DNA from: Micrococcales bacterium UBA7469
GTDB taxonomy: Bacteria > Actinomycetota > Actinomycetes > Actinomycetales > Microbacteriaceae
Assembly: GCA_002479805.1 (NCBI GenBank)
Contig: DLPB01000038.1
Coordinates: 1 to 12,807 of the forward strand
Length of the DNA: 12,807 nucleotides
Reading direction: 5' to 3'
The translations under genes were made by a program, and so were the position numbers. The notes below the pieces were generated by a model. It was not told the DNA's origin. It was given only the letters and a program-made list of their open reading frames with translations, and ran no database searches. Positions 6,676-12,807 of the stretch are shown one piece after another (the stretch's first letter is position 1; every line of letters begins with the position of its first letter).

Positions 6676-7665
6676 TTAGATCTGGTCGTCGTCGAAGCCG
6701 CCACCGAAGTAAGCGCTGTCGAATCCTGGGACTGCGTCCTTGAAGCGAAGGCCTAGGGAAGCAAGCTTCTCGCGGACCTCGTCAACAGACTTGGAACCAA
6801 AGTTGCGAATGTTCATCAACTGGTCCTCGCTCAAAGCGATTAGCTCTGAAACGGTGTTGATGCCCTCGCGCTTTAGGCAGTTGTAAGAACGAACGGTTAG
6901 GTCCAGGTCCTCAATCGGGGTCGATAGCTCGTTAGAAGCTGCCACCTCAACCGGTGCTGGTCCAATCTCGATACCCTCGGCCTCAGCGTTTAGCTCCTTG
7001 GCTAGGCCAAATAGCTCAACCAGGGTGGAACCGGCAGATGCCACTGCATCGCGAGGCTCAACCGAAGGCTTGGTCTCAACGTCAACGATTAGCTTGTCGA
7101 AGTTGGTGAACTCACCGGCACGAGTTGCCTCAACACGGTAGGAAACCTTTAGAACTGGGCTGTAGATCGAGTCAACTGGGATTACGCCAGCCTCAGCATC
7201 TGCATTGCGGTTCTGGGAAGCCTGAACGTAGCCGCGACCGCGCTCGATAACGAACTCGATCTCTAGCTTGCCCTTGGCGTTTAGAGTCGCAAGCACTAGC
7301 TCTGGGTTGTGAACCTCAACACCGGCAGGAACCTGGATGTCGGCTGCGGTCACAGGACCAGCAGCGCTCTTGGTTAGGTGAGCAACCACTGGAGCGTCGT
7401 GCTCAGAGGAAACTACAAGGTTCTTGATGTTCAGGATTACCTCAACAACGTCTTCCTTAACACCTGGGATGGTGGAGAACTCGTGGCTAACACCCTGAAT
7501 GCGGATGTTGGTCACAGCTGCACCTGGGATCGAAGAGAGCAGGGTGCGACGGAGTGAGTTACCAAGGGTGTAACCAAAACCTGGCTCTAGTGGGTCAAGG
7601 ATGAAGCGTGAGCGGTTTGGTCCTAGAACTTCTTCGTGAAGGGTTGGGCGCTGTGCAATTAGCAC
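6676..7665 (-). CDS. rpoA: DNA-directed RNA polymerase alpha subunit
   Basis: RpoA forms the dimer that nucleates RNA polymerase assembly and contacts UP elements and activators. The protein has 329 residues from a GTG start, with AAAGGA eight bases upstream. The N-terminal domain (about 1-230) contains LEPGFGYTLGNSLRRTLLSS (26-45), including the assembly helix. After a linker, the C-terminal domain (about 248-310) holds LTVRSYNCLKREGI (256-269), where Arg259 corresponds to the DNA-contacting Arg265 of E. coli, and the helix-hairpin-helix segment IRNFGSKSVDEV (286-297). The C terminus ends in an acidic GFDDDQI. It is separated from rpsK by 101 bases containing a hairpin; rpsD, which sits here in many bacteria, is absent. 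Confidence 0.99.
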   Translation of the reverse strand: MLIAQRPTLHEEVLGPNRSRFILDPLEPGFGYTLGNSLRRTLLSSIPGAAVTNIRIQGVSHEFSTIPGVKEDVVEVILNIKNLVVSSEHDAPVVAHLTKSAAGPVTAADIQVPAGVEVHNPELVLATLNAKGKLEIEFVIERGRGYVQASQNRNADAEAGVIPVDSIYSPVLKVSYRVEATRAGEFTNFDKLIVDVETKPSVEPRDAVASAGSTLVELFGLAKELNAEAEGIEIGPAPVEVAASNELSTPIEDLDLTVRSYNCLKREGINTVSELIALSEDQLMNIRNFGSKSVDEVREKLASLGLRFKDAVPGFDSAYFGGGFDDDQI

Positions 7666-7684
7666 TATTTGGTTCCTTTCATCT

Positions 7685-7706
7685 GAGCATCCGCTATTTG
7701 ATGCTC
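7685..7706 (-). other. hairpin in the rpsK-rpoA gap
   Basis: On the transcript strand GAGCATC (7706-7700) pairs with GATGCTC (7691-7685) around an 8-base loop, giving seven perfect base pairs. It ends about 20 bases before the rpoA GTG and just upstream of its AAAGGA ribosome binding site. No T-run follows, so it is not an intrinsic terminator. It may be a processing site or modulate rpoA translation. The remainder of the 101-base gap (7666-7766) shows no convincing promoter. Confidence 0.5.
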
Positions 7707-7766
7707 GTCTTTACACTCAGTGGCGTAGCTGAATGCTTTGAATCTTTAGTTTTGAAAAAGCTGCAG

Positions 7767-8171
7767 TTAGACGCGACGACGCTTTGGAGGGCGGCAACCG
7801 TTGTGAGCCTGTGGGGTCACATCGGAGATTGAGCCAACCTCTAGGCCTGCGGCCTGAAGCGAACGAATTGCAGTCTCACGACCAGAGCCTGGGCCCTTTA
7901 CGAAAACGTCAACCTTCTTTAGACCGTGCTCCTGAGCCTTGCGGGCTGCAGACTCGGCTGCCATCTGTGCGGCGAACGGGGTCGACTTACGAGAACCCTT
8001 GAAGCCCACGTCACCGGAGGACGACCAGGAGATAACAGCTCCGGTTGGGTCGGTGATGGTGATGATGGTGTTGTTGAAGGTCGAGCGGATGTGCGCCTGA
8101 CCGGTTGGGATGTTCTTCTTATCCTTGCGACGTGGCTTGCGGGCCGCTGCGGATGCCTTAGGTGCTGCCAT
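7767..8171 (-). CDS. rpsK: 30S ribosomal protein S11
   Basis: S11 lies on the small-subunit platform near the 3' end of 16S rRNA and the mRNA exit. The protein is 134 residues. After an Ala/Lys/Arg-rich N-terminal tail come GQAHIRSTFNNTIITITD (24-41), WSSSGDVGFKGSRKSTPFAA (49-68), GPGSGRE (93-99) and the signature C terminus HNGCRPPKRRRV (123-134). AGGAG is seven bases before the ATG. It follows rpsM by 29 bases, as part of the alpha operon. Confidence 0.99.
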   Translation of the reverse strand: MAAPKASAAARKPRRKDKKNIPTGQAHIRSTFNNTIITITDPTGAVISWSSSGDVGFKGSRKSTPFAAQMAAESAARKAQEHGLKKVDVFVKGPGSGRETAIRSLQAAGLEVGSISDVTPQAHNGCRPPKRRRV

Positions 8172-8200
8172 TTTTTATCTCCTAAATCCTTCGGCCGCTA

Positions 8201-8578
8201 CTAGCGGGCTGCCTTCTTCTTACCGGCGACAGTGCGCTTTGGACCCTTGCGAGTACGAGCGTTTGTCTTGGTGCGCTGACCGCGGACTGGAAGTCCCTTG
8301 CGGTGGCGCAGTCCCTCGTAGGAACCGATTTCAACCTTGCGGCGGATGTCTGCTGCGACGTCGCGGCGCAGGTCACCCTCAACCTTGTAGTTCTTCTCGA
8401 TCTCGTCGCGAAGTGCAACCAACTGGTCGTCAGTTAGGTCCTTGACGCGAACCGACTCATCGATCTTGGTGGTCTTTAGAATCTCGCTTGAGCGAGTACG
8501 GCCAATGCCGTAGATGTAGGTAAGGGAGATAACCACGCGCTTGTCGCGAGGGATATCTACTCCAGCAATACGTGCCAT
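8201..8578 (-). CDS. rpsM: 30S ribosomal protein S13
   Basis: S13 is a small-subunit head protein that contacts the P-site tRNA and forms bridges with the large subunit. At 125 residues it has normal length. MARIAGVDIPRDKRV opens the protein, YIYGIGRTRSSEIL (21-34) forms the helix-two-turns-helix, and GLRHRKGLPVRGQRTKTNAR (89-108) and the Lys/Arg-rich tail bind rRNA and tRNA. AGGAG is nine bases before the ATG. It is the first gene of the alpha operon segment rpsM-rpsK-rpoA-rplQ and is preceded by a 134-base gap with marked RNA structure. Confidence 0.99.
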   Translation of the reverse strand: MARIAGVDIPRDKRVVISLTYIYGIGRTRSSEILKTTKIDESVRVKDLTDDQLVALRDEIEKNYKVEGDLRRDVAADIRRKVEIGSYEGLRHRKGLPVRGQRTKTNARTRKGPKRTVAGKKKAAR

Positions 8579-8596
8579 TTGGATTTTCTCCTGTTT

Positions 8597-8660
8597 GAAA
8601 GAAGGTCTTCGGCATCACCATCTCGATCTGGCGGATCGGGCCCCGGCCTTCTTTCCGGGG
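8597..8660 (-). promoter_or_regulatory. structured rpsM leader: GC hairpin whose loop pairs with sequence near the ribosome binding site
   Basis: On the transcript strand CCCCGG (8660-8655) and CCGGGG (8646-8641) make a 6-pair GC-only stem with the loop AAAGAAGG (8654-8647). A second hairpin, CGATC/GATCG with a 5-base loop, follows at 8638-8624. The segment CCTTCTTTC (8605-8597) is then exactly complementary to the first loop plus one stem base (nine pairs), and it ends four bases before the rpsM AGGAG (8592-8588). The loop can form a pseudoknot, or the long-range helix can replace the first hairpin. The E. coli alpha operon is controlled by S4 binding a pseudoknot at the same gene, but no sequence similarity is claimed. 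There is no T-run, so an intrinsic terminator is unlikely. Confidence 0.6.
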
Positions 8661-8705
8661 GTTAGCTTTACGCTTGGCGATACCTTGAGTATTTAGTTAT
8701 GGGTT

Positions 8706-8720
8706 AGGGCAATTAGCCCT
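8706..8720 (-). other. short hairpin over the rpmJ stop codon
   Basis: AGGGC and GCCCT (arms 8720-8716 and 8710-8706) flank a 5-base loop containing most of the TAA stop of rpmJ. No T-run follows, so it is at best a weak processing or 3'-end structure. Between it and the rpsM leader hairpin (8661-8705) I see no clear promoter. Confidence 0.25.
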
Positions 8721-8826
8721 GGCGCTGCTTGTGACGAGGGTTCTCGCAGATAACCATCACGTTGCCGTGACGACGAATCACCTTGCACTTGTCGCAGATC
8801 TTCTTAACGCTCGGGTTAACCTTCAT
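8713..8826 (-). CDS. rpmJ: 50S ribosomal protein L36, zinc-binding type
   Basis: A 37-residue protein, the smallest large-subunit protein, which binds 23S rRNA near the GTPase-centre side. It begins MKVNPSVKKICDKCKV and ends RHKQRQG. Cys11, Cys14, Cys27 and His32 give the C-X2-C-X12-C-X4-H zinc ribbon, so this is the zinc-containing (C+) form. Start and stop are unambiguous, and it lies 11 bases after infA, the usual partner. The ribosome binding site before the ATG is weak, so coupling to infA translation is likely. Confidence 0.98.
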   Translation of the reverse strand: MKVNPSVKKICDKCKVIRRHGNVMVICENPRHKQRQG

Positions 8827-8837
8827 GCTCTTACTTT

Positions 8838-9059
8838 CTACTTGTAGCGGTAAATGATGCGGCCGCGAGTTAGGTCGTACGTGGATAGCTCTACGATCAC
8901 GCGGTCTCCGGGGAGAATACGGATGTAGTGCTGACGCATTTTGCCCGAGATGTGGGCGAGGACGATGTGTCCGTTGGTCAACTCCACTCGGAACATTGCG
9001 TTCGGTAGAGCTTCAACGACCGATCCCTCGATCTCGATGACGCCGTCTTTGTTGGCCAT
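8838..9059 (-). CDS. infA: translation initiation factor IF-1
   Basis: IF-1 binds the A site of the 30S subunit during initiation and assists IF-2 and IF-3. The 73-residue protein is a single OB-fold and almost entirely consensus: MANKDGVIEIEGSVVEALPN, then MFRVELTNGHIVLAHISGKM (22-41), HYIRILPGDRVIVELSTYDL (44-63) and TRGRIIYRYK at the C terminus. It is followed by rpmJ. The 125-base gap upstream suggests it may have its own promoter. Confidence 0.99.
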   Translation of the reverse strand: MANKDGVIEIEGSVVEALPNAMFRVELTNGHIVLAHISGKMRQHYIRILPGDRVIVELSTYDLTRGRIIYRYK

Positions 9060-9184
9060 GCACTCACTTATTCACTACTTTTGGTAGCGTCACAAACACG
9101 CAAAACCAATCAATTTTCAGAAGGATTTCACGTTAGAAACGCCGAGGAACAATCCTAGGGGGAAATTGAGGCGAATGCTAGTGC
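9060..9184. other. 125-base gap between map and infA
   Basis: The stretch is visibly more AT-rich than its neighbours, especially near 9061-9130, and is the largest gap inside the translation block apart from the rpsM leader. I find no pair of -35 and -10 hexamers with good spacing; TAGGAT (minus strand, around 9158-9153) is a partial -10 match without a partner. No Shine-Dalgarno stronger than a GAG-type stretch precedes infA, and there is no hairpin with a T-run. A promoter for infA here is plausible from position only. Confidence 0.3.
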
Positions 9185-10009
9185 CTAATCCAAAGATATT
9201 GGCGTAACGCCAAATGGCTTTAGGCCCTCGACTCCGCCATCGGGTGCAGTGAGCACCCAAATGCCCTTGGAGTGAACTGCCACCGAGTGCTCCCAGTGTG
9301 CGCCATCGCCGCCGTCCTTGGCAATAACCGTCCAGTCATCCTCGTGGATAAAGGTCTTTTGGTCCCCCGAGGTAATCATCGGTTCAATTGCTACACACAG
9401 CCCAGGCTCAACCTTCGGACCGGCATCGCGCACCGCGTAGTTGAATACCGCCGGGTCCTCGTGCATTGAGCGACCAATGCCGTGACCGACGTACTGCTCC
9501 AAAATGCCCCACTGACCGCGTTGAGCGATGTAGTGCTCGATGGCAACGCCAACCTCGTTCAAGCGCTTAGCCTTCGCCAAAGCGGCAATGCCGGCCCAGA
9601 GCGAGCCTTCGCAAACATCGGACTGGAGTTGACGCTGCTTGGTTAGATCATTTTCTAAACCTGGCACGACCATCGAAAAAGCACTGTCGCCATTCCAGCC
9701 ATCGACCTCAGCACCGCAGTCAATCGAGATTAGATCGCCAGCCTCAAGCACCTTGTTGGATGGGATGCCGTGTACGACCTCTGAATTGATGCTCGCGCAA
9801 ATGGTGTGAAAGTAGCCGGGTACCAGTTGGAAGTTTGGACGACCGCCGCCATCGCGAATAGTTTTTTCGGCAATCTGGTCCAGCTCCAAAGTGGTCACAC
9901 CTGGACGGATTGCCGCCCTGACGTTCTCAAGAGCTTTGGCGGTCAACAGACCAGCAACTCGCATCTTACGAATTTGATCGTTGGTTTTGATTTCGTATTT
10001 TTTACGCAT
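9185..10009 (-). CDS. map: methionine aminopeptidase, type I
   Basis: Map removes the initiator Met from nascent proteins at the ribosome exit. The protein is 274 residues with a pita-bread fold. All expected active-site positions are present: His80 (SEVVHGIP), metal ligands Asp97 (ISIDCGAEVDGWNGD), Asp108, His176 (YVGHGIGR), Glu209 (AIEPM) and Glu240 (WEHSVAV), and His183 (SMHEDP). It lacks the N-terminal zinc-finger extension found in some actinobacterial paralogues, and the short C-terminal tail is unremarkable. Its ATG overlaps the end of adk by 8 bases with no clear Shine-Dalgarno, indicating translational coupling. The secY-adk-map order is classic in Gram-positive bacteria. Confidence 0.98.
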   Translation of the reverse strand: MRKKYEIKTNDQIRKMRVAGLLTAKALENVRAAIRPGVTTLELDQIAEKTIRDGGGRPNFQLVPGYFHTICASINSEVVHGIPSNKVLEAGDLISIDCGAEVDGWNGDSAFSMVVPGLENDLTKQRQLQSDVCEGSLWAGIAALAKAKRLNEVGVAIEHYIAQRGQWGILEQYVGHGIGRSMHEDPAVFNYAVRDAGPKVEPGLCVAIEPMITSGDQKTFIHEDDWTVIAKDGGDGAHWEHSVAVHSKGIWVLTAPDGGVEGLKPFGVTPISLD

Positions 10010-10589
10010 CTGGGATTAGCCCGCGAGCATCAAGTGCCTCAACGATTCGGGCGGTTACATCTGAAATCTCACCTAGGCCATCGATCATCGCGACCAAGCC
10101 ACGCGCCGCATAGACATCGATTAGCGGAGCAGTCTGAGAATCGTAAACCTCGAGGCGGCGACGAATCACCTCTGGGGTGTCATCGGCACGGCCTTCAACC
10201 TGAGCGCGGTGTGCTAAGCGGCGAACCAACTCTTCATTGTCTGCAGTTAGCTGCACAACGACATCCAAGCGCTTGCCGGCATCGGAAAGAATGCTGTCTA
10301 GCTCGTGCACCTGGTCGATGGTGCGAGGGTAGCCATCAAGCAAGAAGCCACCAAGGGCGTCGTCGTGCGACAAGCGATCGCGAACCAAAGCGTTAGTTAG
10401 CGAATCTGGAACGTACTCACCGCGGTCCATAAAGCCCTTAGCCTCAACGCCAAGTGGAGTCTGGTTCTTTACGTTGTAGCGGAAGATGTCTCCGGTGGAG
10501 ATTGCGGGAATGCCGAAGTGCTCTGACAACAGTGCGGCTTGGGTTCCCTTACCGGCACCTGGAGGTCCGATTAGAAGAAGACGCGTCAC
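10002..10589 (-). CDS. adk: adenylate kinase, short-LID form
   Basis: Adk catalyses ATP + AMP to 2 ADP and balances adenine nucleotides in the cytosol. It has 195 residues. The P-loop GPPGAGKGT is at 8-16, the AMP-binding STGDIFR at 31-37, and LLDGYPRTIDQ at 83-93. The LID (about 128-140, RAQVEGRADDTPE) is short and has no four-Cys zinc site, the short form seen in actinobacteria. The GTG start overlaps the secY TGA stop by four bases (GTGA), and a GAGGG stretch sits upstream inside secY. It also overlaps map by 8 bases at its end, so secY, adk and map are translationally coupled. Confidence 0.98.
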   Translation of the reverse strand: MTRLLLIGPPGAGKGTQAALLSEHFGIPAISTGDIFRYNVKNQTPLGVEAKGFMDRGEYVPDSLTNALVRDRLSHDDALGGFLLDGYPRTIDQVHELDSILSDAGKRLDVVVQLTADNEELVRRLAHRAQVEGRADDTPEVIRRRLEVYDSQTAPLIDVYAARGLVAMIDGLGEISDVTARIVEALDARGLIPDA

Positions 10590-11902
10590 TTCAGAAGGCC
10601 CTCGTAGTTACGCTGCTGCATCTGAGCGTTGATCTGCTTCACGGTCTCCAGACCAACACCAACGATGATCAAGATCGAGGTTCCACCGAATGGGAAGTTC
10701 TGGTTGGTACCGATTGCGGTGAATGCAACTAGCGGGATCAAAGCGATCAGACCCAGATATATGGCACCTGGGAAGGTGATGCGGCTAATGACGTACTCGA
10801 GGTACTCGGTGGTTGGACGACCAGCGCGGATACCTGGGATAAAGCCACCGTACTTCTTCATGTTGTCGCTGATCTCCTCAGGGTTGAGGGTGATCGCAAC
10901 GTAGAAGTAGGTGAAGCCAACAATAAGTGCGAAGTAGACCGCCATGTAAAGCGGGTTCGAACCAGAGGTTAGGTAAGTCGAGATAAAGGTCACCCAAGGA
11001 GCTACCTGGCCGGTGGTTGGGTCTGGCTGGCTGAACTGAGCAAGCAAAGCCGGTAGGTAAAGCATTGAGGAGGCGAAGATAACCGGGATAACACCTGCGG
11101 TGTTTACCTTCACTGGGATGTAGGTGGACTGTCCACCGTAGGCCTTGCGACCAACCATGCGCTTTGCGTACTGAACTGGAATTCGACGCTGCGACTGCTC
11201 AACCAAAACAACCAGTGCAACCACCACGAAACCAACTGCCATCACGATCACGAAGATCTCGATGGAGCGGGTCTGCAGGATCTGCAGCAAGCTGGCTGGG
11301 AAGGTCGATGCGATTGAGGTGAAGATAAGTAGCGACATACCGTTACCCACACCGCGCTCAGTGATTAGCTCACCAAGCCACATGATCAGACCGGTACCGG
11401 CGGTCATAACCATCACCATCAGGGTGATGGAAAGCGCGTCGGTGTTTACCAAAATCGGAAGAGTACAGTCGGCACCAAACAGCGCACCCTGGCGGGCAAC
11501 CGCAATCAAAGTGGTGGCCTGTAGCAGACCAAGCGCGATGGTTAGGTAGCGGGTGTACTGGGTTAGCTTCGCCTGACCCTGAGGGCCCTCTTTGTAGAGG
11601 GTCTCAAAGCGAGGAATTACCACGCGAAGCAACTGGGTGATGATCGATGCGGTGATATACGGCATGATGCCGAGGGCAAAGATCGAAAGCTGAAGCAGCG
11701 CTCCACCGGAGAACAGGTTTACCAATTCGTAAAGACCCGAGGTGGACTGGCTCTGAGCCAAACACTGCTGGACGTTGGTGTAGTCAACGTTTGGTGCTGG
11801 AATGAAGGAACCTAGACGGAAGATGGCCACCATGCCCAGGGTGAATGCAAGCTTGTTGCGCAAATCCGGAGTGCGGAATGCGCGTGCAATGGCCTGGAAC
11901 AT
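10586..11902 (-). CDS. secY: preprotein translocase subunit SecY
   Basis: SecY is the membrane channel of the Sec translocase, working with SecE, SecG and the SecA motor. The 438 residues contain about ten hydrophobic segments (roughly 17-36, 70-92, 115-137, 157-177, 186-206, 215-235, 266-288, 317-337, 374-396 and 403-422). Family signatures are GGALLQLSIFALGIMPYI (66-83) in and before the second helix, WLGELITERGVGNGMSLLIF (175-194), and the cytosolic SecA-contacting loop GGFIPGIRAGRPT (352-364) with the conserved Arg359. The periplasmic part between helices 1 and 2 includes a short Gln/Ser-rich stretch. AGGAGAGG precedes the ATG. It follows rplO by 25 bases and overlaps adk by four. Confidence 0.99.
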   Translation of the reverse strand: MFQAIARAFRTPDLRNKLAFTLGMVAIFRLGSFIPAPNVDYTNVQQCLAQSQSTSGLYELVNLFSGGALLQLSIFALGIMPYITASIITQLLRVVIPRFETLYKEGPQGQAKLTQYTRYLTIALGLLQATTLIAVARQGALFGADCTLPILVNTDALSITLMVMVMTAGTGLIMWLGELITERGVGNGMSLLIFTSIASTFPASLLQILQTRSIEIFVIVMAVGFVVVALVVLVEQSQRRIPVQYAKRMVGRKAYGGQSTYIPVKVNTAGVIPVIFASSMLYLPALLAQFSQPDPTTGQVAPWVTFISTYLTSGSNPLYMAVYFALIVGFTYFYVAITLNPEEISDNMKKYGGFIPGIRAGRPTTEYLEYVISRITFPGAIYLGLIALIPLVAFTAIGTNQNFPFGGTSILIIVGVGLETVKQINAQMQQRNYEGLLK

Positions 11903-11927
11903 GGTGAACCTCTCCTAGTGAATCTTC

Positions 11928-12560
11928 TTAGGCGTTGATGCTGCCGCCGGCAGCTTCAATCTTGGTCTTCGCCGACGCGGAAACCTTGTCAACAGTGACC
12001 TCAAGCTTAACCGAGACGTCGCCGTTTCCAAGTACCTTGACAGGCTCGCCTTTGCGGACTGCACCCTTGGCTACTAGGTCAGCTACGGTCACAGCGCCAC
12101 CCTTCGGGTAAAGCTCAGACAGCTTGTCTAGGTTTACCACCTGGTACTCAACGCGGAATGGGTTCTTGAAGCCGCGAAGCTTAGGGGTGCGCATAACTAG
12201 GTTCACGCCACCACCCTCGAAGCCCAAACGGGTAGTGGTGCGAGCACCGGTTCCCTTGGTACCACGACCTGCGGTCTTACCCTTCGAACCCTCACCAAGA
12301 CCCTTACGAGTCTTCTCCTTCTTGGCACCCTTGGCAGGGCGAAGGTGGTGAAGCTTCAGAATCTGGCTCTTCTCAGCCTTCTCCTCGGTCTTCTTAGCAG
12401 CTGGCTTAGCGGCAGCCTTTGGAGCTGCTGCCTTCTCTGCGGCTGGTGCCTTAGCAGCGGCTGCCTTTGGAGCAGCCTTTGCTGCAGCTGGCTTAGCTGC
12501 GGTGGTCTTCGCTGCAGGCTTTGCAGCAGCCTTAGCGGCTGGCTTCTTTTCTTCAGCCAT
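11928..12560 (-). CDS. rplO: 50S ribosomal protein L15 with long basic N-terminal extension
   Basis: L15 is a late-assembling large-subunit protein. The normal core (about 144 residues) runs from LKLHHLRPAKG (68-78) through RKGLGEGSKGKTAGRGTKG (85-103), GFEGGGVNLVMRTPKLRGF (113-131) to the C terminus SINA. In front of it, residues 1-64 are almost only Ala (31), Lys (16), Pro (7) and Glu, with AAKPAAK-like repeats resembling histone H1 or HU tails. The start is credible: GAGGAG lies eight bases before the ATG, there is no Met between residue 1 and the core, and the ATG overlaps the rpmD stop (TAATG). The DNA encoding the extension is repetitive and could vary in length between strains. Confidence 0.97.
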   Translation of the reverse strand: MAEEKKPAAKAAAKPAAKTTAAKPAAAKAAPKAAAAKAPAAEKAAAPKAAAKPAAKKTEEKAEKSQILKLHHLRPAKGAKKEKTRKGLGEGSKGKTAGRGTKGTGARTTTRLGFEGGGVNLVMRTPKLRGFKNPFRVEYQVVNLDKLSELYPKGGAVTVADLVAKGAVRKGEPVKVLGNGDVSVKLEVTVDKVSASAKTKIEAAGGSINA

Positions 12561-12745
12561 TAGTCGATCTCCTCAACCTTGACGAGGTGGGCAACGGTCA
12601 GCACCAGACCGCGAACAGACTTGTTGTCTTCCTTCACGATGATGTCACCGATGCGCTTCAGACCCAGGGTGCGAAGTGAATCGCGCTGGTTCTGCTTGCC
12701 ACCGTTTGAACTCTTTACTTGGGTAACCTTCAGACGCTTTGCCAT
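12560..12745 (-). CDS. rpmD: 50S ribosomal protein L30
   Basis: L30 is a 61-residue large-subunit protein. MAKRLKVTQVKS is followed by the conserved QRDSLRTLGLKRIGD (20-34) and VRGLVLTVAHLVKVEE (44-59), the complete bacterial short form. Its ATG and stop each share one base with a neighbour (TAATG at both ends), so rpsE, rpmD and rplO are tightly coupled, as in the spc operon. Confidence 0.98.
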   Translation of the reverse strand: MAKRLKVTQVKSSNGGKQNQRDSLRTLGLKRIGDIIVKEDNKSVRGLVLTVAHLVKVEEID

Positions 12746-12807
12746 TATTTGGCACCTGCCTTCTCAGCCTTTGCTGGTAGTAGGCGAGCCGGAGCTACCT
12801 CAACCAG
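12745..12807 (-). CDS. rpsE: 30S ribosomal protein S5, last 20 codons only
   Basis: An open frame entering from the right edge ends at TAA (12747-12745), which shares one base with the rpmD ATG. The 20 visible residues, LVEVAPARLLPAKAEKAGAK, fit the C-terminal tail of actinobacterial S5, and rpsE is the invariant gene before rpmD in the spc operon. Identification rests mostly on position because the diagnostic domains lie outside the window. Confidence 0.9.
   Translation of the reverse strand: MVEVAPARLLPAKAEKAGAK

Noticed and set aside
8570..8621. An ATG in the rpsM leader opening a frame that runs into rpsM out of phase
   Set aside because: No Shine-Dalgarno precedes it and it overlaps a certain gene; the leader is better explained as RNA structure.
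8641..8660. The GC-rich hairpin before rpsM as an intrinsic terminator
   Set aside because: It is followed by C and G residues rather than a T-run, and its loop has a perfect downstream partner that fits regulation better.
9806..10396. A 196-codon open frame on the plus strand, antisense to map and adk
   Set aside because: Its residues are Arg/His/Gln-rich without any family pattern, and it lies wholly opposite two certain genes with intact motifs; it is a by-product of their codon use.
12369..12560. The Ala/Lys repeat region as a separate small histone-like gene
   Set aside because: There is no stop or new start between it and the L15 core; the frame is continuous from one well-supported ATG.

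Overview
The window is a compact block of housekeeping genes from an actinobacterium, most likely in or near Microbacteriaceae. This assignment rests on three observations. The gene order is rpsE-rpmD-rplO-secY-adk-map-infA-rpmJ-rpsM-rpsK-rpoA-rplQ-truA-rplM-rpsI-glmM, with coaA and glmS next. rpsD is absent between rpsK and rpoA. GTG and TTG starts are frequent, and GC looks moderate for an actinobacterium (judged by eye, not calculated). Small aquatic 'Luna'-type Microbacteriaceae would fit the very short intergenic spaces, but that is inference. There are no insertion sequences, tRNAs, rRNAs, CRISPR arrays, prophage genes or broken genes.

Everything is on the minus strand except coaA, so transcription mostly runs from high to low coordinates. 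From the right edge: rpsE (only its last 20 codons are inside), rpmD, rplO, secY, adk and map form one tightly coupled unit with 1 to 8 base overlaps. It is the end of the spc operon plus Sec translocase, nucleotide and N-terminal processing genes. A 125-base gap precedes infA and rpmJ. A structured 134-base gap precedes rpsM and rpsK, and a 101-base gap with a hairpin precedes rpoA, rplQ and truA. A 112-base gap holding a good promoter precedes rplM, rpsI, glmM and a small NIPSNAP-like gene. coaA (plus strand) converges on and overlaps that last gene, and diverges from glmS with only 30 bases between them. glmS runs off the left edge.

Functionally the block couples translation (S5, L30, L15, IF-1, L36, S13, S11, L17, L13, S9), transcription (RpoA), protein export (SecY), protein and RNA maturation (Map, TruA), adenylate balance (Adk), CoA synthesis (CoaA) and the first two steps from fructose-6-phosphate toward UDP-GlcNAc and peptidoglycan (GlmS, GlmM).

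The coding content is ordinary. The parts worth a second look are non-coding: (1) the rpsM leader, where an 8-base loop of a GC-rich hairpin is exactly complementary to a segment just upstream of the rpsM Shine-Dalgarno, giving a possible pseudoknot or switch like the S4-controlled alpha-operon leader of E. coli; (2) the rplM promoter, where an 8-base inverted repeat covers the -10 box; and (3) strongly charged low-complexity tails on L15 (basic) and L17 (acidic). I did not see a new multi-gene system. No stretch longer than 300 bases lacks a gene.
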